This document shows, in pieces, positions 1-10,976 of a stretch of 64,000 bases of DNA. Numbering within the stretch: the stretch's first letter is position 1; every line of letters starts with the position of its first letter. The notes under the pieces are model-generated. The model was not told where the DNA came from. It saw only the letters and a list, made by a program, of their open reading frames with translations, and ran no database searches. Both the position numbers and the translations under genes were made by a program. Origin of the DNA: Candidatus Thiodiazotropha sp. (ex Myrtea sp. 'scaly one' KF741663). GTDB lineage: Bacteria; Pseudomonadota; Gammaproteobacteria; Chromatiales; Chromatiaceae. The DNA lies in the NCBI GenBank assembly GCA_025655555.1, contig JAHXIQ010000001.1, positions 124,001-188,000 of the forward strand. Direction: 5' to 3'.

Positions 1-776
1 CAATCGTAACGTTTGCCTTTGACCCGGTAGGCGCGGACTTTTTCGTATTTCAGTAACTCGGCAATCGCATCGGTCAGCTGAATCTCCCCCCCGGCACCTC
101 GCCCCGTCTGCTTGAGCAGGGCAAAGATACGTGGTGTCAGAATATAGCGCCCGACCACCGCCAGGTTAGAGGGTGCAACCTCCGGTTTCGGTTTTTCAAC
201 GATGGAAGTGATAATCGCCGTTTCACCATCATCATCCTCAATCTCAACGATGCCGTATTTGTGCGTCTCCTCTGGCGGCACTTCCTCGACCAGGATCACA
301 CTGCATTGATAGCGCTCATAAATCTTGCTCATCTGTGCAATGGCGCCGACCCCGTCATCACCGCGTATCAGGTCATCGGCCAGGATCACGGCAAAGGGTT
401 CATCACCCACCACCGACTCGGCACAGAGTACTGCATGTCCCAGGCCTAAGGCTTCTGCCTGACGTAGATAAATACAGTCCACATTCGCAGGCAACACATT
501 CTGGACCTTGTCCAACAATTCGGTCTTGCCCGCATCCTTGAGTTCAGACTCCAGTTCGTAGGCTTTGTCGAAATGATCGGGTATCGAACGCTTATTTCGG
601 CCAGTGACAAAAACCAGTGCATCGACCCCAGCTTCCTCAGCCTCCTCGGCTGCGTATTGGATCAGTGGCTTGTCCACTACAGGGAGCATCTCTTTGGGAT
701 TTGCCTTGGTAGCCGGAAGAAAGCGTGTGCCTAAACCGGCTACAGGAAAAACAGCCTTTCTTATTTTCTTACTCAT
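1..776 (-). CDS. galU: UTP--glucose-1-phosphate uridylyltransferase, 3' end cut by window edge
   Basis: GalU makes UDP-glucose from UTP and glucose-1-phosphate in the cytoplasm, feeding LPS, exopolysaccharide and other glycan synthesis. About 258 residues are visible. The N-terminus reads [17 protein letters not shown], the nucleotidyltransferase P-loop of the family, followed by [35 protein letters not shown] and a late GGEIQLTDA are also typical GalU stretches. Two ATG codons stand in a row; the second (776) is chosen because AGGAG lies five bases before it, while the first is only two bases away. The remaining C-terminus lies outside the window. It follows pyrF by about 75 bp on the same strand and may be the last gene of the lapA-lapB-pyrF-galU run. 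Confidence 0.95.
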   Translation of the reverse strand, partial: MSKKIRKAVFPVAGLGTRFLPATKANPKEMLPVVDKPLIQYAAEEAEEAGVDALVFVTGRNKRSIPDHFDKAYELESELKDAGKTELLDKVQNVLPANVDCIYLRQAEALGLGHAVLCAESVVGDEPFAVILADDLIRGDDGVGAIAQMSKIYERYQCSVILVEEVPPEETHKYGIVEIEDDDGETAIITSIVEKPKPEVAPSNLAVVGRYILTPRIFALLKQTGRGAGGEIQLTDAIAELLKYEKVRAYRVKGKRYD

Positions 777-852
777 CATTGCTCCTGAGATGCATCACTG
801 GCTATTGTAAAAATTTCAAATAGGGTATGGAGGCTAAAATGGACTGTCAACG

Positions 853-1557
853 TCACTGACCATCAATCTCAGCATTGATTGCTTTGAGTGCCTGTATCGG
901 GTCCGAAGCTGCGGTGATTGGCCTACCCACCACCAGATAGCTCGAACCTGCGGTTATTGCCTCACCCGGCGTCATGACCCGGCGCTGATCATCCTGGGTT
1001 GCTGTCTTGGGCCTGACACCCGGTGTCACCAGCATGAATTCATCACCAATCTGTCGGCGAATCTCTACCGCCTCCAGGGGGGAACAGACAACGCCATCAA
1101 GACCGGCGGCCTTTGTAAGATTCGCCAACCGCAGGACATTGTCTGCCGGTTCGCCCCGAAAACCCACCTCAGCGATATCCTCTTCAGACAGGCTGGTGAG
1201 AATGGTTACAGCTACCAGTAACGGTTTATGGCTCCTCTGTTCCAGTCGCTCCCTGGCCGCTACCATCATGCGGCGTCCACCTGATGCATGGAGATTCATC
1301 ATCCATACTTCCAGGTCGGCAGCCGCATCACAGGCAGCCGCCACGGTATTGGGAATATCGTGAAACTTCAGATCGAGAAAGATTTCGAAACCCCGCTTTC
1401 TCAGACTCTCCACGAATGGGGGTCCAAAGCGAGTAAACATCTCCTTACCCACCTTTAAGCGACATAAAGTTGGGTCCAACCTGTCCACCAGCTCTTCAGC
1501 TTTTGCCTGATTGGGATAATCCAAAGCGACGATAACTCTAGCCTCTGAGTGTTGCAT
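853..1557 (-). CDS. pyrF: Orotidine 5'-phosphate decarboxylase
   Basis: Catalyses the last step of de novo UMP synthesis, decarboxylating OMP. The protein is 234 aa, the usual length of the short bacterial form. The N-terminal strand VIVALDYPN and the catalytic stretch [13 protein letters not shown] (about residues 59-71, with the Asp-Lys-Asp set) are plain, and the phosphate-binding VTPGVRP and VVGRPIT segments close the barrel. It lies 70 bp downstream of lapB on the same strand; the lapA-lapB-pyrF order is also found in Escherichia coli, so this is an old gammaproteobacterial neighbourhood. Confidence 0.97.
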   Translation of the reverse strand: MQHSEARVIVALDYPNQAKAEELVDRLDPTLCRLKVGKEMFTRFGPPFVESLRKRGFEIFLDLKFHDIPNTVAAACDAAADLEVWMMNLHASGGRRMMVAARERLEQRSHKPLLVAVTILTSLSEEDIAEVGFRGEPADNVLRLANLTKAAGLDGVVCSPLEAVEIRRQIGDEFMLVTPGVRPKTATQDDQRRVMTPGEAITAGSSYLVVGRPITAASDPIQALKAINAEIDGQ

Positions 1558-1627
1558 ATATCTTATTTTCCTCGTTGCCCCAAGGGTCAGTCAGTGCGAT
1601 GTTTGTTGCTGGTGAGTGTACCGGATA

Positions 1628-2812
1628 TTACTGCCCGACCAATGCCGCGCCCCTTGCCAGGCCATGTACCGGTTTGATGCTGCCCCAGGTTTTACAGCTT
1701 GGGCAGTGCCAATGAAGTTTCCTTGCCGTATACCCGCACTGTTCGCACAGAAAGGCGGGCTGCTTCTCGATAAGTTTGAGCACAGACTTCAGTAGTACTT
1801 CCAGGGTCTCTCTCGGACTCTCCTCACCACGCAACAGATTCAGTCTGACCAGGCGTTCCAACCCCTTCAGATCCGGATGATCGGACAGATGCTTGAGCAC
1901 CATATCCACAGCAGCGCCCTCACCCTCATTCTCTGAAGTCATCTCTGCGAGATAAAGTAATGCCTCTGTACATTCGTGACGCTTATAGATCGCCTGCAGA
2001 TAGGCAAAAAGCTCCTGTTGTTGCCCCATTTTCCGATAACAGCCAACGATGGTAGGCAGGATCTCGGAAAGGTAGGCGGTATCCTTCTCCTCTATCCGCT
2101 TCAACAGTTTGATCACACCTTTGCATTCACCCCGCGCCAGCTCAATTTCGCCTTGCAGCATGGTAGCCCGCACGTGGCTACGTGTGACTTGATGAGCACG
2201 CTTGAGATAGTTTTCAGCTGCCCCTACATGCTGCTGGCGTAACTGCTCCTCAGCCAATTCACAATAGAAATGTGCGACGGCATTATTCAGCGCAGGATTT
2301 CGTGTGTGACTGATATGCGTGGCCACTTCCAGGCAACGATGCCAGTCTTTCTCCTGCTGGTAAATCTCCAAAAGATTGATATAGGCCTGTTCGTTGAATA
2401 ATTTAAGTTCAGTGAGTTCGAGAAAAAGATTCTCTGCCCGATCGAATAAACCGGCTCTCATGTAGTCCTGCCCAAGTTCCAACAGTGCCTGCGCCCGCTG
2501 TTCCCGGTTGAGACTGGGCCGGGCGATCAGGTTCTGATGAATACGAATCGCACGATCAACTTCTCCACGGCGCCGAAAGAGATTACCCAATGCCAAATGT
2601 GTTTCAACCGTATCGCTGTCCACCTCCAGCATCTTGATAAAGAGGTCTATCGCTTTGTCCTGCTGCTCATTGAGCAGGTAATTGAGGCCTTTGAAATAGA
2701 CTGGGGAGATCTCTTGCGGCTGTTTCTGCTGTTTTGTCCGCAGACTTTTCCGTGCCGCGTACCAACCGGATGCAGCAGCTACCGGAAGCAGCAGAAGCAG
2801 GAATTCAATCAT
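1628..2812 (-). CDS. lapB: LPS assembly protein B (TPR protein with rubredoxin-like tail)
   Basis: LapB (YciM) is an inner-membrane-anchored regulator that, with FtsH, controls LpxC turnover and so balances lipopolysaccharide and phospholipid synthesis. The 394-aa protein starts with a hydrophobic anchor (residues 2-18), then carries a run of tetratricopeptide repeats (about 40-330; for example YFKGLNYLLNEQQDKAIDLF). The C-terminus has four cysteines in CEQCGY...CPSC (about 357-375), the rubredoxin-type metal site needed for LapB function in E. coli. It lies about 100 bp after lapA and 70 bp before pyrF, as in E. coli. Length and order both fit the family. Confidence 0.95.
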   Translation of the reverse strand: MIEFLLLLLPVAAASGWYAARKSLRTKQQKQPQEISPVYFKGLNYLLNEQQDKAIDLFIKMLEVDSDTVETHLALGNLFRRRGEVDRAIRIHQNLIARPSLNREQRAQALLELGQDYMRAGLFDRAENLFLELTELKLFNEQAYINLLEIYQQEKDWHRCLEVATHISHTRNPALNNAVAHFYCELAEEQLRQQHVGAAENYLKRAHQVTRSHVRATMLQGEIELARGECKGVIKLLKRIEEKDTAYLSEILPTIVGCYRKMGQQQELFAYLQAIYKRHECTEALLYLAEMTSENEGEGAAVDMVLKHLSDHPDLKGLERLVRLNLLRGEESPRETLEVLLKSVLKLIEKQPAFLCEQCGYTARKLHWHCPSCKTWGSIKPVHGLARGAALVGQ

Positions 2813-2910
2813 CAGCTGTCAGCCAATCATTGAAAGCCGACATCGGAAACTGTGGCCCGATGTTCATACTGGCTAAAAGTGGGTAAGTCAGGGACATGGC
2901 TGAAGCCCGT

Positions 2911-3198
2911 TTATCGGTCCTTCAAAGGCAAAGCGCGCAGATTATTCACTTCCTGGCTAGCCATTTGACTTTGTCGTTTGAGCGAGAGATTTTCCCGTTT
3001 TAGACCGAACATCAGTCCCATACAGGAAAGGACGCCGAGCAAGGCTCCCGCACCCAACGCTCCGGTCATGATCAGAGACAAGGGTACCTGGCGGTTGCCG
3101 AAATAGTAATTGAACTGCACCGGTTCAGCGTTTAGAACGGTAAAAACCACACCCAAAAGCATGACGATCATGAGTAAAGAGAGTTTGATGATACGCAT
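2911..3198 (-). CDS. lapA: LapA family (DUF1049) inner-membrane protein
   Basis: A 95-aa protein with two membrane segments (about residues 2-20 and 40-65) followed by a charged cytoplasmic tail predicted to be helical. LapA is the small partner of LapB in lipopolysaccharide assembly control; the NAEPVQFNYYFG loop between the helices is characteristic of the family. The open frame continues upstream to 3309, but that extension is rich in Cys and Arg and unlike the family, so the ATG at 3198 (MRIIKLSLLM) is preferred. It is followed by lapB on the same strand. The gene usually found upstream in enterics (ihfB) is absent; here fliK lies there instead. Confidence 0.9.
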   Translation of the reverse strand: MRIIKLSLLMIVMLLGVVFTVLNAEPVQFNYYFGNRQVPLSLIMTGALGAGALLGVLSCMGLMFGLKRENLSLKRQSQMASQEVNNLRALPLKDR

Positions 3199-3364
3199 AT
3201 GACGTTCCGGTTGCTCACCTATGGAACACCATTTTCTCCTACTCAAGGCCAGTTTGAAATAGTCTTGCCGATGATTACACAATTGACCGCACTTGCTGCG
3301 GCAAAACAAAAAGAGAAAAAGCCGCAGGCCACGTCAGGAAAAAATCCCTGAAAACCGCTATTTC

Positions 3365-4336
3365 TCAGGCGTAGGTATCAACCATTCCCTGACTCTGCAT
3401 CCTCACGACGTGCCTATCTGGCTCCCAGGCTTCCCCGTCAGAGCCCTCTTGATAGTGATCGCTCTCTCCCGATGCTTCACCATTCTTGGCATGAGATTCA
3501 CCCGCCTGTTGCTGACTCACATCCACATTGGCCAGATTTAGATTCATCTCACCGAACATCTCCCGTAAACGGGGAATTGCCGCTTCCAGAGCATCCCGGG
3601 TGGCTGCATGAGAGGCAACAAAGCTGACGTTGGTCTGGTCATTCTGCACCGAAAGTTTGATCTCTAGCGGCCCCAAATCGGGGGGTGTGAGTTTTATCTC
3701 CGCTGATTGCACCTGTCGGCTCACCATCCACTGAATCCGTTCGCCTACAGCGCTATCCCAACCAGCCTGACCGACGGGAACTTGCAGCGGAAGCGTGATC
3801 ATTGGCTTGGCATTCACTGAAGTGAGTGAAGTTTGACTGCCCATGCCAAGCCCGAATAATTGATTGTTAAAATCCCCCAACCCCCTGACATCAAGGGATT
3901 GTGAGGCCTCCCCACCCACTAATCCGGCAACGGCAAGCACCTGGGCTGAATCGACTTTCAACATTTTGCCGGCCATGGTTGGGAGCATTTGTTGAGGATT
4001 GAGCAAATCCGCATCTTGTAGAGGGAGACTTTGCAGGCTGTTCAATTGAACCGTATCTGGTAACGGCAAGGGCTTGCCGCCCAATTCCCCGATTTGCGGC
4101 AGCAAACTGCCGCTAGCCTGAGGTATTGCCGGTGTATTCGAAAGCATGCCCATCTGCTGCAGCGCCAGCAGCAAGGCGGCTCCGTTGGGGTTTGTTTCGG
4201 CGAGATTCTCTAAGGTCTTTGAAAAGGAGAGGCCCATAGCATCTGACTCTCCCGAGGTTTGTAACTGTGTAGTACCCGCTGTTTTTTGGCTTGCGCCACT
4301 CCCCTGTATGGGGATCATCATTGCAAACTGAGACAT
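3365..4336 (-). CDS. fliK: Flagellar hook-length control protein FliK
   Basis: FliK is an exported molecular ruler that measures hook length and switches the flagellar export gate to late substrates. The 323-aa protein has a low-complexity, Gln/Leu-rich N-terminal two thirds and a conserved C-terminal hook-length domain (about residues 205-290): ERIQWMVSRQVQSAEIKL, then PPDLGPLEIKLSV and an arm with LREMFGEMNL. The tail is acidic and Gly/Ser-rich. No other flagellar gene is visible in the window, so this copy stands apart from a flagellar operon, between lapA and a lipoprotein gene. Confidence 0.88.
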   Translation of the reverse strand: MSQFAMMIPIQGSGASQKTAGTTQLQTSGESDAMGLSFSKTLENLAETNPNGAALLLALQQMGMLSNTPAIPQASGSLLPQIGELGGKPLPLPDTVQLNSLQSLPLQDADLLNPQQMLPTMAGKMLKVDSAQVLAVAGLVGGEASQSLDVRGLGDFNNQLFGLGMGSQTSLTSVNAKPMITLPLQVPVGQAGWDSAVGERIQWMVSRQVQSAEIKLTPPDLGPLEIKLSVQNDQTNVSFVASHAATRDALEAAIPRLREMFGEMNLNLANVDVSQQQAGESHAKNGEASGESDHYQEGSDGEAWEPDRHVVRMQSQGMVDTYA

Positions 4337-4402
4337 AGGCTAACCCGTCCAATGCTGATCTTTTCGAGAGATCAATTGCAGAATCCGGGCCAACTCCGAC
4401 TA

Positions 4403-4876
4403 TTAGGTGAAATCATCACGCCTGGCAGGACGCCAGGCAGCACGCTGCAGAAGCCAATCTCCGTCATCATTGAGTTTAAAAGCAAGATCGAGGCGTAGTA
4501 GATTACCCCGCCACCCGGTCAGGGGACCTGAAGCCTCCTGTGCGGAACCTGCCAGACCGGCATAGACCAGAACGTTAGCCTCCCGTTCACTCACCAACTC
4601 GATACGATCAATCTTTGAAATCACATAGATCGAAGGGTGCCGGATGAAATAGCCCGCCAACAGGCCCCTCAACTGCGGAAAGCCGTTACCACGGGTATCA
4701 GAATAGTCAGGATCAACCAGCGCCATCGCTGAGGAAAGGTCACGGGCCTCTACGGCCATTTCTCCCGCTTCTATGAGACGCGTCAATGCCACTTCGGGTG
4801 TGACAGGCTCCTTACCACAACCAGAGAGGACACCGAGCACCAGCAGCAAGGAGAAAAAGCACCTGGGTTGCAGCAT
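4403..4876 (-). CDS. Predicted lipoprotein of unknown function
   Basis: A 157-aa protein with a short signal peptide (FFSLLLVLG) ending in the lipobox VLSGC, so it is probably a lipoprotein in the envelope. The mature part resembles a small alpha+beta fold of the SnoaL/NTF2 type: an N-terminal helical stretch (LTRLIEAGEMAVEARDLSS), then DPDYSDTRGNG and alternating strands ending in DGDWLLQRAAWRPA. That fold assignment is only an impression. The start at 4876 is chosen because AGAGG lies five bases upstream; a GTG two codons earlier is possible. It begins 26 bp after the dapB stop codon, so it may be cotranscribed with dapB. Confidence 0.75.
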   Translation of the reverse strand: MLQPRCFFSLLLVLGVLSGCGKEPVTPEVALTRLIEAGEMAVEARDLSSAMALVDPDYSDTRGNGFPQLRGLLAGYFIRHPSIYVISKIDRIELVSEREANVLVYAGLAGSAQEASGPLTGWRGNLLRLDLAFKLNDDGDWLLQRAAWRPARRDDFT

Positions 4877-4902
4877 ATCCACCTCTGTGATTGATATTCC
4901 CG

Positions 4903-5718
<816 letters not shown>

Positions 5719-5876
5719 TCAAAGGTTGGAGATTTTTTGCGATGAATAGTTAATATCTAACTGATTTTTATGAAAATAATATAGTCAGCTATGAAAGCAC
5801 TTGAACTTGAATTCACGTACCAAACCCGTGCTGGATAAAATCTGTCAGCCATGGCCGCAACAGCCATTCAAGATCG

Positions 5877-7025
5877 TCAGAATCCCATGTTCTCAAAAAA
5901 TTTCTTTACACCATCCACCCAACCAGTGGAGTGAGGACTGTGTTTAGCACCACCCCGCTTCATGGTCTCGTCGAAGGTACGTAACAGTTCCTCTTGCTCA
6001 GAAGTCAGCTTCACGGGTGTCTCTACCAGAACCCGGCACAGCAGATCACCGACAGCACCACCTCGCACGGGTTTGACACCTTTACTGCGCATACGGAACA
6101 TCCGGCCGGTTTGGGTACCCGGTGGAATTTTCAGCATCACCTTGCCATTCAGCGTGGGTACTTCCAGTTCTCCACCCAGGGCAGCCGTGACAAAACTGAT
6201 CGGCACTTCACAGAAAAGATTGCTGTCTTCGCGGGTAAAAATCTCATGGGGCTTCACGGCCACCTGGACATAGAGATCTCCGGCCGGGCCACCACTCTCT
6301 CCCGCCTCACCTTCACCGGCCAGTCGGATACGATCCCCGGAATCGACACCGGGTGGCACTTTGACAGAGAGGGTCTTGTGTTCCTCGACACGCCCCTGTC
6401 CATGGCAACTTGAACAGGGATCATCGATTACAGTTCCCTTACCATGACATCGGGGACAGGTCTGCTGAACCGAGAAGAAGCCTTGCTGCATCCTTACCTG
6501 TCCATGACCGGCACAGGTATCACAGGTTTTCGGCTTGGATCCCTTTTTCGCACCACTGCCCCGGCAGGTAGTACAAACCACCAATGTAGGTACGCGAATC
6601 TTCACGGTGGTGCCCGCTACAGCATCCTCCAGGGATAACTGCAGGTTGTAGCGCAGATCTGCCCCACGATGCACGCGGGAACCGCCTCCTCTACCGCCGC
6701 CGCTGAAGATATCTCCGAAAACATCACCAAAGATATCCGAAAAGTTTGCACCACCTGCACCACTGAATCCGCCTGGACCACCCCCCATACTGGGATCAAC
6801 ACCGGCGTGTCCGAACTGGTCATAAGCCGCACGCTTTTGTCCATCGGAAAGAATTTCGTAGGCCTCCTTGGCCTCCTTGAAATTAGTCTCGGCCTCTGTG
6901 CCCACATCACCTGTATTGCGATCCGGATGATACTTCATGGCAAGCCGGCGGTAGGCCTTCTTGATCTCAGCCTCGCTGGCGTTTTTGTTGACGCCAAGCA
7001 CCTCATAATAGTCGCGTTTTGCCAT
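5877..7025 (-). CDS. dnaJ: Chaperone DnaJ (type I Hsp40)
   Basis: Co-chaperone that brings unfolded proteins to DnaK and stimulates its ATPase. The 382-aa protein has the full type I layout: J domain (residues 1-70) with the HPD tripeptide in KYHPDRN, a Gly/Phe-rich linker (about 78-115), four zinc-finger repeats [24 protein letters not shown] and CSSCHGQG (about 150-215), and C-terminal substrate-binding domains. It is the last gene of the hrcA-grpE-dnaK-dnaJ run. A strong hairpin with a T tract in the dnaK-dnaJ gap may lower its expression relative to dnaK. Confidence 0.98.
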   Translation of the reverse strand: MAKRDYYEVLGVNKNASEAEIKKAYRRLAMKYHPDRNTGDVGTEAETNFKEAKEAYEILSDGQKRAAYDQFGHAGVDPSMGGGPGGFSGAGGANFSDIFGDVFGDIFSGGGRGGGSRVHRGADLRYNLQLSLEDAVAGTTVKIRVPTLVVCTTCRGSGAKKGSKPKTCDTCAGHGQVRMQQGFFSVQQTCPRCHGKGTVIDDPCSSCHGQGRVEEHKTLSVKVPPGVDSGDRIRLAGEGEAGESGGPAGDLYVQVAVKPHEIFTREDSNLFCEVPISFVTAALGGELEVPTLNGKVMLKIPPGTQTGRMFRMRSKGVKPVRGGAVGDLLCRVLVETPVKLTSEQEELLRTFDETMKRGGAKHSPHSTGWVDGVKKFFENMGF

Positions 7026-7108
7026 AATCGATTCTGTTACTTCTGTTCTTTATTACTGCGAATGTGTTTTCACGTTTAGCACGAAATGACTGTTGAGCTT
7101 AACGCCAA

Positions 7109-7143
7109 AAACCGTACATCGACCAATGGCCGATGTACGGTTT
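7109..7143 (-). terminator. Hairpin between dnaK and dnaJ
   Basis: A perfect 13-bp inverted repeat (arm AAACCGTACATCG) with a nine-base loop; on the minus strand the second arm runs directly into TTTTT. This is the form of a rho-independent terminator or attenuator placed after dnaK, so part of the transcript probably stops here and part reads through into dnaJ. It could also act as an mRNA-stabilising stem at the dnaK 3' end. Confidence 0.75.
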
Positions 7144-7164
7144 GTCGGGTTGCTTTTTTACCGG

Positions 7165-9099
7165 TTAGTTTTTGTTGTCCTTAACCTCTTCAAACTCGGC
7201 GTCGACAACATCATCATCGGCCTTGCCCGCCGAGCCCTGAGGCTCTTCAGTGGCATCCGCCGCCCCTGCCTCGGCACCCTTCTCAGCGTACAGACGTTCA
7301 GCCATCTTGCCCGAGGCCTCTGCCAACGCTTTAGTCTTGGCTTCGATGGCATCCTTATCATCACCCTTCATGATCTCTTCGAGATCCTTGATCGCCGCTT
7401 CGATGCTCTCTTTCTCACCAGCTTCCAGCTTGTCATCACCCAGTTCCTCCATGGATTTCTTGGTGGCATGGATCATGGTATCAGCCTGGTTCCGTGCACC
7501 GATAAGCTCATGGAACTTGCGGTCTTCATCTGCATGGGCTTCAGCATCCTGAACCATCCGGCTCACTTCATCATCACTGAGACCGGAGGAGGCCTTGATG
7601 ACGATCGACTGCTCTTTGCCGGTTGCCTTGTCCTTGGCGGACACATTCAGGATACCGTTTGCGTCGATATCGAAGCTGACCTCAACCTGCGGTACGCCAC
7701 GGGGCGCCGGTGGAATATCGCTGAGATCGAAGCGACCCAGTGACTTGTTGGCTCCGGCCTGTTCACGCTCACCCTGCAGTACGTGTACCGTCACAGCGGT
7801 CTGGTTGTCATCTGCGGTAGAGAAAACCTGGGATGCACTGGTCGGGATAGTGGTGTTCTTCTCGATCAGTTTGGTCATCACACCGCCCAGGGTCTCGATA
7901 CCCAGTGATAACGGGGTAACGTCGAGCAGCAGGACATCTTTCACATCGCCGCCCAATACACCGCCTTGAATGGCTGCACCAATGGCGACCGCCTCATCCG
8001 GGTTGACGTCCTTACGCGCCTCCTTGCCGAAAAAGTCTTTAACCGCCTCCTGTACTTTAGGCATACGGCTCTGACCACCGACCAGGATCACCTCATCGAT
8101 CTTGTCTGCACTGATACCGGCATCCTTCAACGCCAGCTTGCAGGGCTCAATGGTGCGGGTCACCAGGTCATCCACCAACGCCTCCAGCTTGGCGCGCGTC
8201 AGCTTGATATTGAGATGTTTCGGGCCGCTGGCATCCGCCGTGATGTAAGGCAGATTGATATCGGTCTGCTGGCTGGAGGAGAGCTCGATCTTGGCCTTCT
8301 CAGCTCCCTCTTTCAGACGCTGCAGTGCCAGCGGATCGTTACGCAGATCAAAACCCTGATCCTTTTTGAACTCCTCGACCAGGTGATCGATGATACGCAT
8401 ATCGAAGTCTTCACCACCCAGGAAGGTGTCGCCGTTGGTGGAGAGCACCTCAAACTGATGCTCGCCGTCGATCTCGGCAATCTCGATGATAGAGATATCG
8501 AAGGTACCGCCACCCAGATCGTAGACCGCCAGGGTCTGATCGCCACGCTTCTTGTCCATGCCGTAGGCCAGTGCAGCCGCTGTCGGCTCATTGATAATAC
8601 GCTTGACCTCCAGACCGGCAATGCGGCCGGCATCCTTGGTCGCCTGACGTTGGGAGTCGTTAAAGTAAGCCGGTACAGTGATGACCGCCTCGGTCACGGT
8701 CTCGCCAAGATAATCCTCGGCGGTCTTCTTCATCTTCTGCAGAATCTTGGCAGCGATCTCCGGTGGTGCCATCTTCTTGCCATTGACCTCAACCCAGGCA
8801 TCACCGTTGTCCGCCCCGACAATCTTGTAGGGCACCATGTCGGCATCACGCTGCACCACGTCGTCCTTAAACATACGTCCGATCAGACGCTTGATGGCAA
8901 ACAGAGTGTTCTGGGGATTGGTGACCGCCTGACGCTTGGCCGACTGGCCGACGAGAATTTCACCCTCATTGGAGTAGGCAATGATGGATGGTGTGGTGCG
9001 ATCACCCTCGCTGTTTTCGATGACCTTGGTGGTGTCACCTTCCATCACTGCCACGCAGGAGTTGGTGGTTCCCAGGTCGATACCAATGATCTTGGCCAT
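7165..9099 (-). CDS. dnaK: Chaperone DnaK (Hsp70)
   Basis: ATP-driven Hsp70 chaperone that binds exposed hydrophobic peptides, working with DnaJ and the exchange factor GrpE. The protein is 644 aa, the normal length. It opens with [15 protein letters not shown] (phosphate-1 loop), and carries [14 protein letters not shown] (phosphate-2, about residue 195), [14 protein letters not shown] (adenosine loop) and the interdomain [16 protein letters not shown] linker. The substrate-binding and helical lid domains follow, and the tail ends in the acidic [10 protein letters not shown]. It lies between grpE and dnaJ. A second Hsp70, HscA, is encoded at 61.4-63.3 kb and differs clearly in N-terminus and lid. 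Confidence 0.99.
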   Translation of the reverse strand: MAKIIGIDLGTTNSCVAVMEGDTTKVIENSEGDRTTPSIIAYSNEGEILVGQSAKRQAVTNPQNTLFAIKRLIGRMFKDDVVQRDADMVPYKIVGADNGDAWVEVNGKKMAPPEIAAKILQKMKKTAEDYLGETVTEAVITVPAYFNDSQRQATKDAGRIAGLEVKRIINEPTAAALAYGMDKKRGDQTLAVYDLGGGTFDISIIEIAEIDGEHQFEVLSTNGDTFLGGEDFDMRIIDHLVEEFKKDQGFDLRNDPLALQRLKEGAEKAKIELSSSQQTDINLPYITADASGPKHLNIKLTRAKLEALVDDLVTRTIEPCKLALKDAGISADKIDEVILVGGQSRMPKVQEAVKDFFGKEARKDVNPDEAVAIGAAIQGGVLGGDVKDVLLLDVTPLSLGIETLGGVMTKLIEKNTTIPTSASQVFSTADDNQTAVTVHVLQGEREQAGANKSLGRFDLSDIPPAPRGVPQVEVSFDIDANGILNVSAKDKATGKEQSIVIKASSGLSDDEVSRMVQDAEAHADEDRKFHELIGARNQADTMIHATKKSMEELGDDKLEAGEKESIEAAIKDLEEIMKGDDKDAIEAKTKALAEASGKMAERLYAEKGAEAGAADATEEPQGSAGKADDDVVDAEFEEVKDNKN

Positions 9100-9181
9100 A
9101 ACGATTAATTCTCCAAATTCTTCTATTGAGTAAGATAAATACTTGTTGACTGACCTTTATGTGGGGTCAACCACCGGTTAT

Positions 9182-9793
9182 TCAAGCCTTTTCGTCGATT
9201 GTCGATGCACCCGCTTTTGAAACCATGACCATGGCAGGACGCAGCAAACGGCCATTCAAAAGATAGCCCTTCTGCACCACGGCAACCACGGTGTTGGGCG
9301 CCACATCCTCGCGTTCCTGCATCGACATCGCCTGATGATACTCAGGATTGAAAAGCTCACCCTCGGGATCCACCTGTTCAACACCACTTTTTTGCATGAC
9401 ATCGGTCAGCAACTTCAGGGTCAGCTCCGTACCTTCACGAAGCTTCTCCACGTCTGCCTGCTCATCCTGCGCCGCCTGATGCCCGAGTTCCAGACTGTCC
9501 CAGACCTGCAGTAATTCCTGAGAGAATTTTTCGAGGGCAAATTTGTGCGCATTTTCCAGATCCCGCTGGTTGCGCTTTCGCAGATTATCCAGCTCCGCAC
9601 GGGTGCGCATCAGCTGATCCCAGTGATCGTCTGCCTTACTTCGCGCATCCTCCAGGAGCTTGGTCAGCTCGCCGTGTGCCGGCTGTTCAGATTGCACCTC
9701 ATCGGTGTCTTCTTCGGTTGACGCTTCAACCGCTTCCGCCTCTAACTCATCATTTGTCTCTGTCGGCTGATCCGACTGATCCTTTTCCATCAC
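9182..9793 (-). CDS. grpE: Nucleotide exchange factor GrpE
   Basis: GrpE releases ADP from DnaK to reset the chaperone cycle and also acts as a thermosensor. The 203-aa protein has an acidic, disordered N-terminus (residues 1-45), a long dimerising helix (about 45-105, with [19 protein letters not shown]) and the C-terminal beta domain with [10 protein letters not shown] and [21 protein letters not shown], the family signature. The start is GTG at 9793, eight bases after GAGG, or the next codon, ATG at 9790; the difference is one residue. It sits 77 bp after hrcA and about 80 bp before dnaK. Confidence 0.97.
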   Translation of the reverse strand: MMEKDQSDQPTETNDELEAEAVEASTEEDTDEVQSEQPAHGELTKLLEDARSKADDHWDQLMRTRAELDNLRKRNQRDLENAHKFALEKFSQELLQVWDSLELGHQAAQDEQADVEKLREGTELTLKLLTDVMQKSGVEQVDPEGELFNPEYHQAMSMQEREDVAPNTVVAVVQKGYLLNGRLLRPAMVMVSKAGASTIDEKA

Positions 9794-9869
9794 TCAATTA
9801 ACCTCGATCTACATTTAAGGGTCCCCGATCTGCTTAAGACCGGCTGAATCCACGCGTATATTGGGATGA

Positions 9870-10940
9870 TTACTGTTTTTTCAAGGCGGCGCCGAGAATT
9901 TTTGCCGTGACATCGACCACTGGAATCACCCGTTGGTAATCCATCCTGGTTGGCCCGATGACACCCAGCATGCCAACCACATTCTCATTGATCTGATAAG
10001 GCGCTGTTACCACCGAGCATCCATTCAGCAGTTGATAACCCGATTCTTCTCCAATAAAGATCTGCACACCATCTGCATGCTGGAACTGATCCAAAAGATG
10101 CAGGATCTCCCGCTTCTCGGTAAAGGCATCAAAAAGCTTGCGTAGCTGCTCTAGACTCGACAGTTCAGCGAACTCCATCAGATTGGTCTGTCCGGCAATC
10201 AGGCAATCCTCTTTCGACTCACTGACACCGACGACTTCACCAGCCATCTTTAGTGCTTGGGTCATGCCCTGGTCAAAAGACTCCCGGGTATCGTTGAGCT
10301 CTTTGAGCACCCGATCCCTGACTGTCTCCATAGTTTGCCCGGCAAAGGATTTGTTGAGGAAATTTGCCGCTTGATCCAGTTCAGCACGGTCAAAATCCCT
10401 GTGGGTATGCAGAATGCGGTTGTGGACCTCACCTGCATTGGTCACAAGGATTGCGAGCACCCGATGGTCCGACAGCGGTAGAAATTCTATCTGGCGAAAA
10501 GTGGTGCGCTCATGACGCGGCACTGTGACCACACCCGCCATATGCGTGATGCCGGAAAGGAGCCGAGAGGCTGATGCCAACAAATCTGCGCTGTCAGCGC
10601 TTCCGGTCAGCAACTCGGTGCGAATTTTCGTCACCTCAATCTCTCTGAGATCCTCAACAGTGAGGAGAGAATCGATGAACATCCTGAAACCGGTGATGGT
10701 GGGAATGCGTCCCGCCGAGGTATGGGGTGAGGAGACCAGCCCAAGATCCTCCAGATCCGCCATAACGTTGCGTACGGTGGCCGGGCTGAGATCGAGCCCC
10801 GTATCCTTGGCCAGGGTGCGAGATCCCACCGGTTGTCCCTCACGGATATAGCGCTCAATCAATGCCTTGAGAAAGTGCTGAGCGCGCTCGCTGACGACGG
10901 CTTCGCTGACCGGGGGTTTGGCTGACAACGGGATCTCCAA
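9870..10940 (-). CDS. hrcA: Heat-inducible transcription repressor HrcA
   Basis: HrcA represses heat-shock operons by binding CIRCE operators and needs GroEL to fold into its active form. The protein is up to 356 aa. The N-terminal winged helix includes LKALIERYIREGQPVGSRTLA and LSPATVRNVMADLEDLGLV, followed by the HTSAGRIPT loop, all diagnostic for HrcA; the GAF-like and dimer domains end in GVIGPTRMDYQRVIPVVD. The first usable codon is TTG at 10940, only nine bases from a CIRCE operator and without a clear ribosome site, so the true start is uncertain. The gene heads the grpE-dnaK-dnaJ operon and should autoregulate it. Confidence 0.96.
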   Translation of the reverse strand: MEIPLSAKPPVSEAVVSERAQHFLKALIERYIREGQPVGSRTLAKDTGLDLSPATVRNVMADLEDLGLVSSPHTSAGRIPTITGFRMFIDSLLTVEDLREIEVTKIRTELLTGSADSADLLASASRLLSGITHMAGVVTVPRHERTTFRQIEFLPLSDHRVLAILVTNAGEVHNRILHTHRDFDRAELDQAANFLNKSFAGQTMETVRDRVLKELNDTRESFDQGMTQALKMAGEVVGVSESKEDCLIAGQTNLMEFAELSSLEQLRKLFDAFTEKREILHLLDQFQHADGVQIFIGEESGYQLLNGCSVVTAPYQINENVVGMLGVIGPTRMDYQRVIPVVDVTAKILGAALKKQ

Positions 10941-10949
10941 GAATATCTA

Positions 10950-10976
10950 TTAGCACTCTATAATATCGAGTGCCAA
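10950..10976. promoter_or_regulatory. CIRCE operator (HrcA binding site)
   Basis: TTAGCACTC, a nine-base spacer, then GAGTGCCAA: the CIRCE inverted repeat with a single mismatch (C for T in the second arm). The consensus is TTAGCACTC-N9-GAGTGCTAA. It lies directly in front of hrcA, so HrcA should repress hrcA-grpE-dnaK-dnaJ here and release it on heat or protein-folding stress. Confidence 0.93.

Noticed and set aside
834-853. GCTAAAATGGACTGTCAACG here against GCTAAAATAGACTGTCGGCG near 55029 as a dispersed repeat
   Set aside because: Only 20 bases with three differences, no inverted or tandem structure and no third copy noticed; could be chance.
7966-9108. A 380-codon plus-strand frame opposite dnaK, and similar long frames opposite dapB (5252-5749), the AAA+ ATPase (19776-20516) and copA (33125-34000)
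   Set aside because: All are mirror frames of clearly real genes on the other strand, with no family features and no ribosome site.
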